Below are positions 63,188 to 64,000 of a stretch of DNA of 64,000 nucleotides, one piece after another. Origin of the DNA: Sphingomonas oligophenolica. Lineage in GTDB: Bacteria; Pseudomonadota; Alphaproteobacteria; Sphingomonadales; Sphingomonadaceae. The DNA lies in contig NZ_RCZK01000010.1 of the NCBI RefSeq assembly GCF_006438955.1, positions 1 through 64,000 on the forward strand, written 5' to 3'. The position numbers were made by a program, and so were the translations under genes. Within the stretch, counting starts at the first letter, position 1. Every line of letters starts with the position of its first letter. Under the pieces are notes generated by a model. It did no database searches. It saw nothing but the letters and a program-made list of their open reading frames with translations, and had not been told where the DNA came from.

Positions 63188-63428
63188 CATCCGGCTCATC
63201 TAGGTGAGTGACGCGTAGGACGCAGCGTGTGGGTATCTGGATCACTCCAGACACTTGCATGCTGCGTTCGTCGTTGATGGCCCCCATATTCGGGGCAAGG
63301 GCCTTCATGTCGTCATCGTCGCGTATCATCCATCCGACCGAAGCGCAGAGAATGATGCCTGGGGCTTCGAAAGATGCTAGGTAGGACCACGCCGGAATGG
63401 GTTGCGCGCTGTCTTCCCATTCGATCAT
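63105..63428 (-). CDS. Small conserved hypothetical protein
   Basis: A 107-residue soluble protein beginning MIEWEDSAQPIPAW, with ASVGWMIRDDDDMKALAPN and VSGVIQIPTRCVLRVTHLDE. I recall similar small proteins in phage-like or island contexts, all without known function. The frame is open upstream, but MIEW is the natural start. No clear ribosome-binding site is seen. It is divergent from the next small ORF and convergent with the previous one. Confidence 0.55.
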   Translation of the reverse strand: MIEWEDSAQPIPAWSYLASFEAPGIILCASVGWMIRDDDDMKALAPNMGAINDERSMQVSGVIQIPTRCVLRVTHLDEPDVTSGAVRVSDPAPKRKRQRSASVQALA

Positions 63429-63444
63429 GACGAGAGGACACGCA

Positions 63445-63639
63445 TTGGAACGGGTCACGTTATCAGCCGCATTGGCGGCGGGGGACTTAGAGCCCTTCAT
63501 CCGGCAAGCCGAACGCGACGGGGCGTTGGAGGTTGACGAGACCTTGTTCGGCGACCGTTTGTCAGCGCTCATCAAAGCGCCCCTACCAGCAGGTCGAACA
63601 TCCCGTTCACGCGCTCGCGATGGTTCGCACGGAAAGTGA
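63445..63639 (+). CDS. Small ORF overlapping the transposase antisense
   Basis: A 64-residue frame starting at TTG with GAGAGGA 7 nt upstream. The first 45 residues (LSAALAAGDLEPFIRQAERD and following) look like a normal small helical protein. The last 22 (RTSRSRARDGSHGK) lie antisense to the transposase end, so the true C-terminus may have been replaced by the insertion. Function is unknown. Confidence 0.4.
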   Translation: MERVTLSAALAAGDLEPFIRQAERDGALEVDETLFGDRLSALIKAPLPAGRTSRSRARDGSHGK

Positions 63640-64000
63640 ACTCGTCCAAATAGCGTTGTAGATGTTTAGGGCTGATCGCGACGTGGGTTGACCGAACCGA
63701 CGCCTTGAACAGCCGCCAGAAGCCTTCCACGCTGTTGACGTGGTGTTGCGCCTTGTGGCCGTAATCGTAGTAGCTCCATTCCTTCTTACCATGGCTAACG
63801 GTGCCGTGCTGGTAGCCGTCGCCAGTGAGTAAGCCGTAGGACATAAGCTCGTCGGTCGAGACGATCGAACCGGGCTCCACGTTGTCGAGAACGACCTCGC
63901 GGAGCGTCACCTTCTTCACGTTCGGGATGACCTTGGCGACCGTGCGGCCTTCGCGCTCGATCAGGCCCATCACGATCGTTTTGCCGGGTGCGCCGCGACC
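63572..64000 (-). CDS. IS1595-family (ISXO2-like) transposase, partial
   Basis: The frame is open to the right edge; the visible part is the C-terminal 142 residues. Catalytic-domain blocks are STDELMSYGLL, HGTVSHGKKEWSYYD and HVNSVEGFWRLFKASVR, the DDE/N pattern of ISXO2-like transposases, then YLDEFTFRANHR and FDLLVGAL at the end. The N-terminal zinc ribbon lies outside the window, so integrity is unknown. Confidence 0.9.
   Translation of the reverse strand, partial: GRGAPGKTIVMGLIEREGRTVAKVIPNVKKVTLREVVLDNVEPGSIVSTDELMSYGLLTGDGYQHGTVSHGKKEWSYYDYGHKAQHHVNSVEGFWRLFKASVRSTHVAISPKHLQRYLDEFTFRANHRERVNGMFDLLVGAL

Overview
The window is high-GC alphaproteobacterial chromosome that looks like Sphingomonas or a close relative. 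Four genes for large TonB-dependent receptors, the infA-maf-RNase E/G-yacG-tRNA-Phe block, a K+-independent H+-pyrophosphatase, an NDUFS4-type complex I accessory subunit and several sphingomonad-style REP palindromes all point that way. Many genes start with ATG or TTG inside 4-8 nt overlaps with the preceding stop, so translational coupling is common. No CRISPR array, rRNA or replication origin was seen.

Layout. 1-6.8 kb: the tail of an IS3-type transposase abuts a two-gene ABC-2 exporter. It converges on an operon of DesK/DesR-like histidine kinase and regulator, a periplasmic repeat protein and a TonB-dependent receptor. 7-13.3 kb: acyl-CoA synthetase and thiolase, then a coupled pair of exported amidohydrolases, one lacking its metal motif. 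13.5-24 kb: a symmetrical cluster of two TonB-dependent receptors, two TPR-aspartyl/asparaginyl beta-hydroxylases, a sulfotransferase-like P-loop protein and a free periplasmic TonB-C-domain protein. This is the best candidate for an undescribed system. 24-37.7 kb: housekeeping (hppA, thiL, DksA-type zinc finger, exported M61 peptidase, complex I subunit, hrpB, infA, maf, RNase E/G, yacG, tRNA-Phe).

37.7-40.5 kb: a decayed island beside tRNA-Phe with a frameshifted SigK-type sigma factor, an NmrA-type oxidoreductase, a cupin fragment, a probable DGQHR-domain fragment and a membrane protein. 40.5-44.2 kb: tyrosine/homogentisate catabolism (hppD, hmgA, maiA) with a divergent MarR regulator and an unusual 15-bp tandem repeat between them. 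44.3-49 kb: a UDP-diacylglucosamine pyrophosphatase-like phosphoesterase, a glycosyltransferase and a receptor with a glycine/arginine-rich insert. 49-51.4 kb: an osmoprotectant ABC importer. 51.4-59.5 kb: SDR, phhB, zincin, ccmAB, acyl-CoA dehydrogenase, tsaC with an in-frame palindrome, a lipoprotein, msrA, galE and a PAP2 phosphatase.

59.5-64 kb: a gene-poor accessory tail with a serine recombinase that has an altered catalytic motif, a possible PilZ remnant, a coiled-coil/winged-helix-like protein, several small mobile-region ORFs, and an IS1595-type transposase running off the right edge. Mobile DNA therefore lies at both ends and in the middle of an otherwise conserved backbone.
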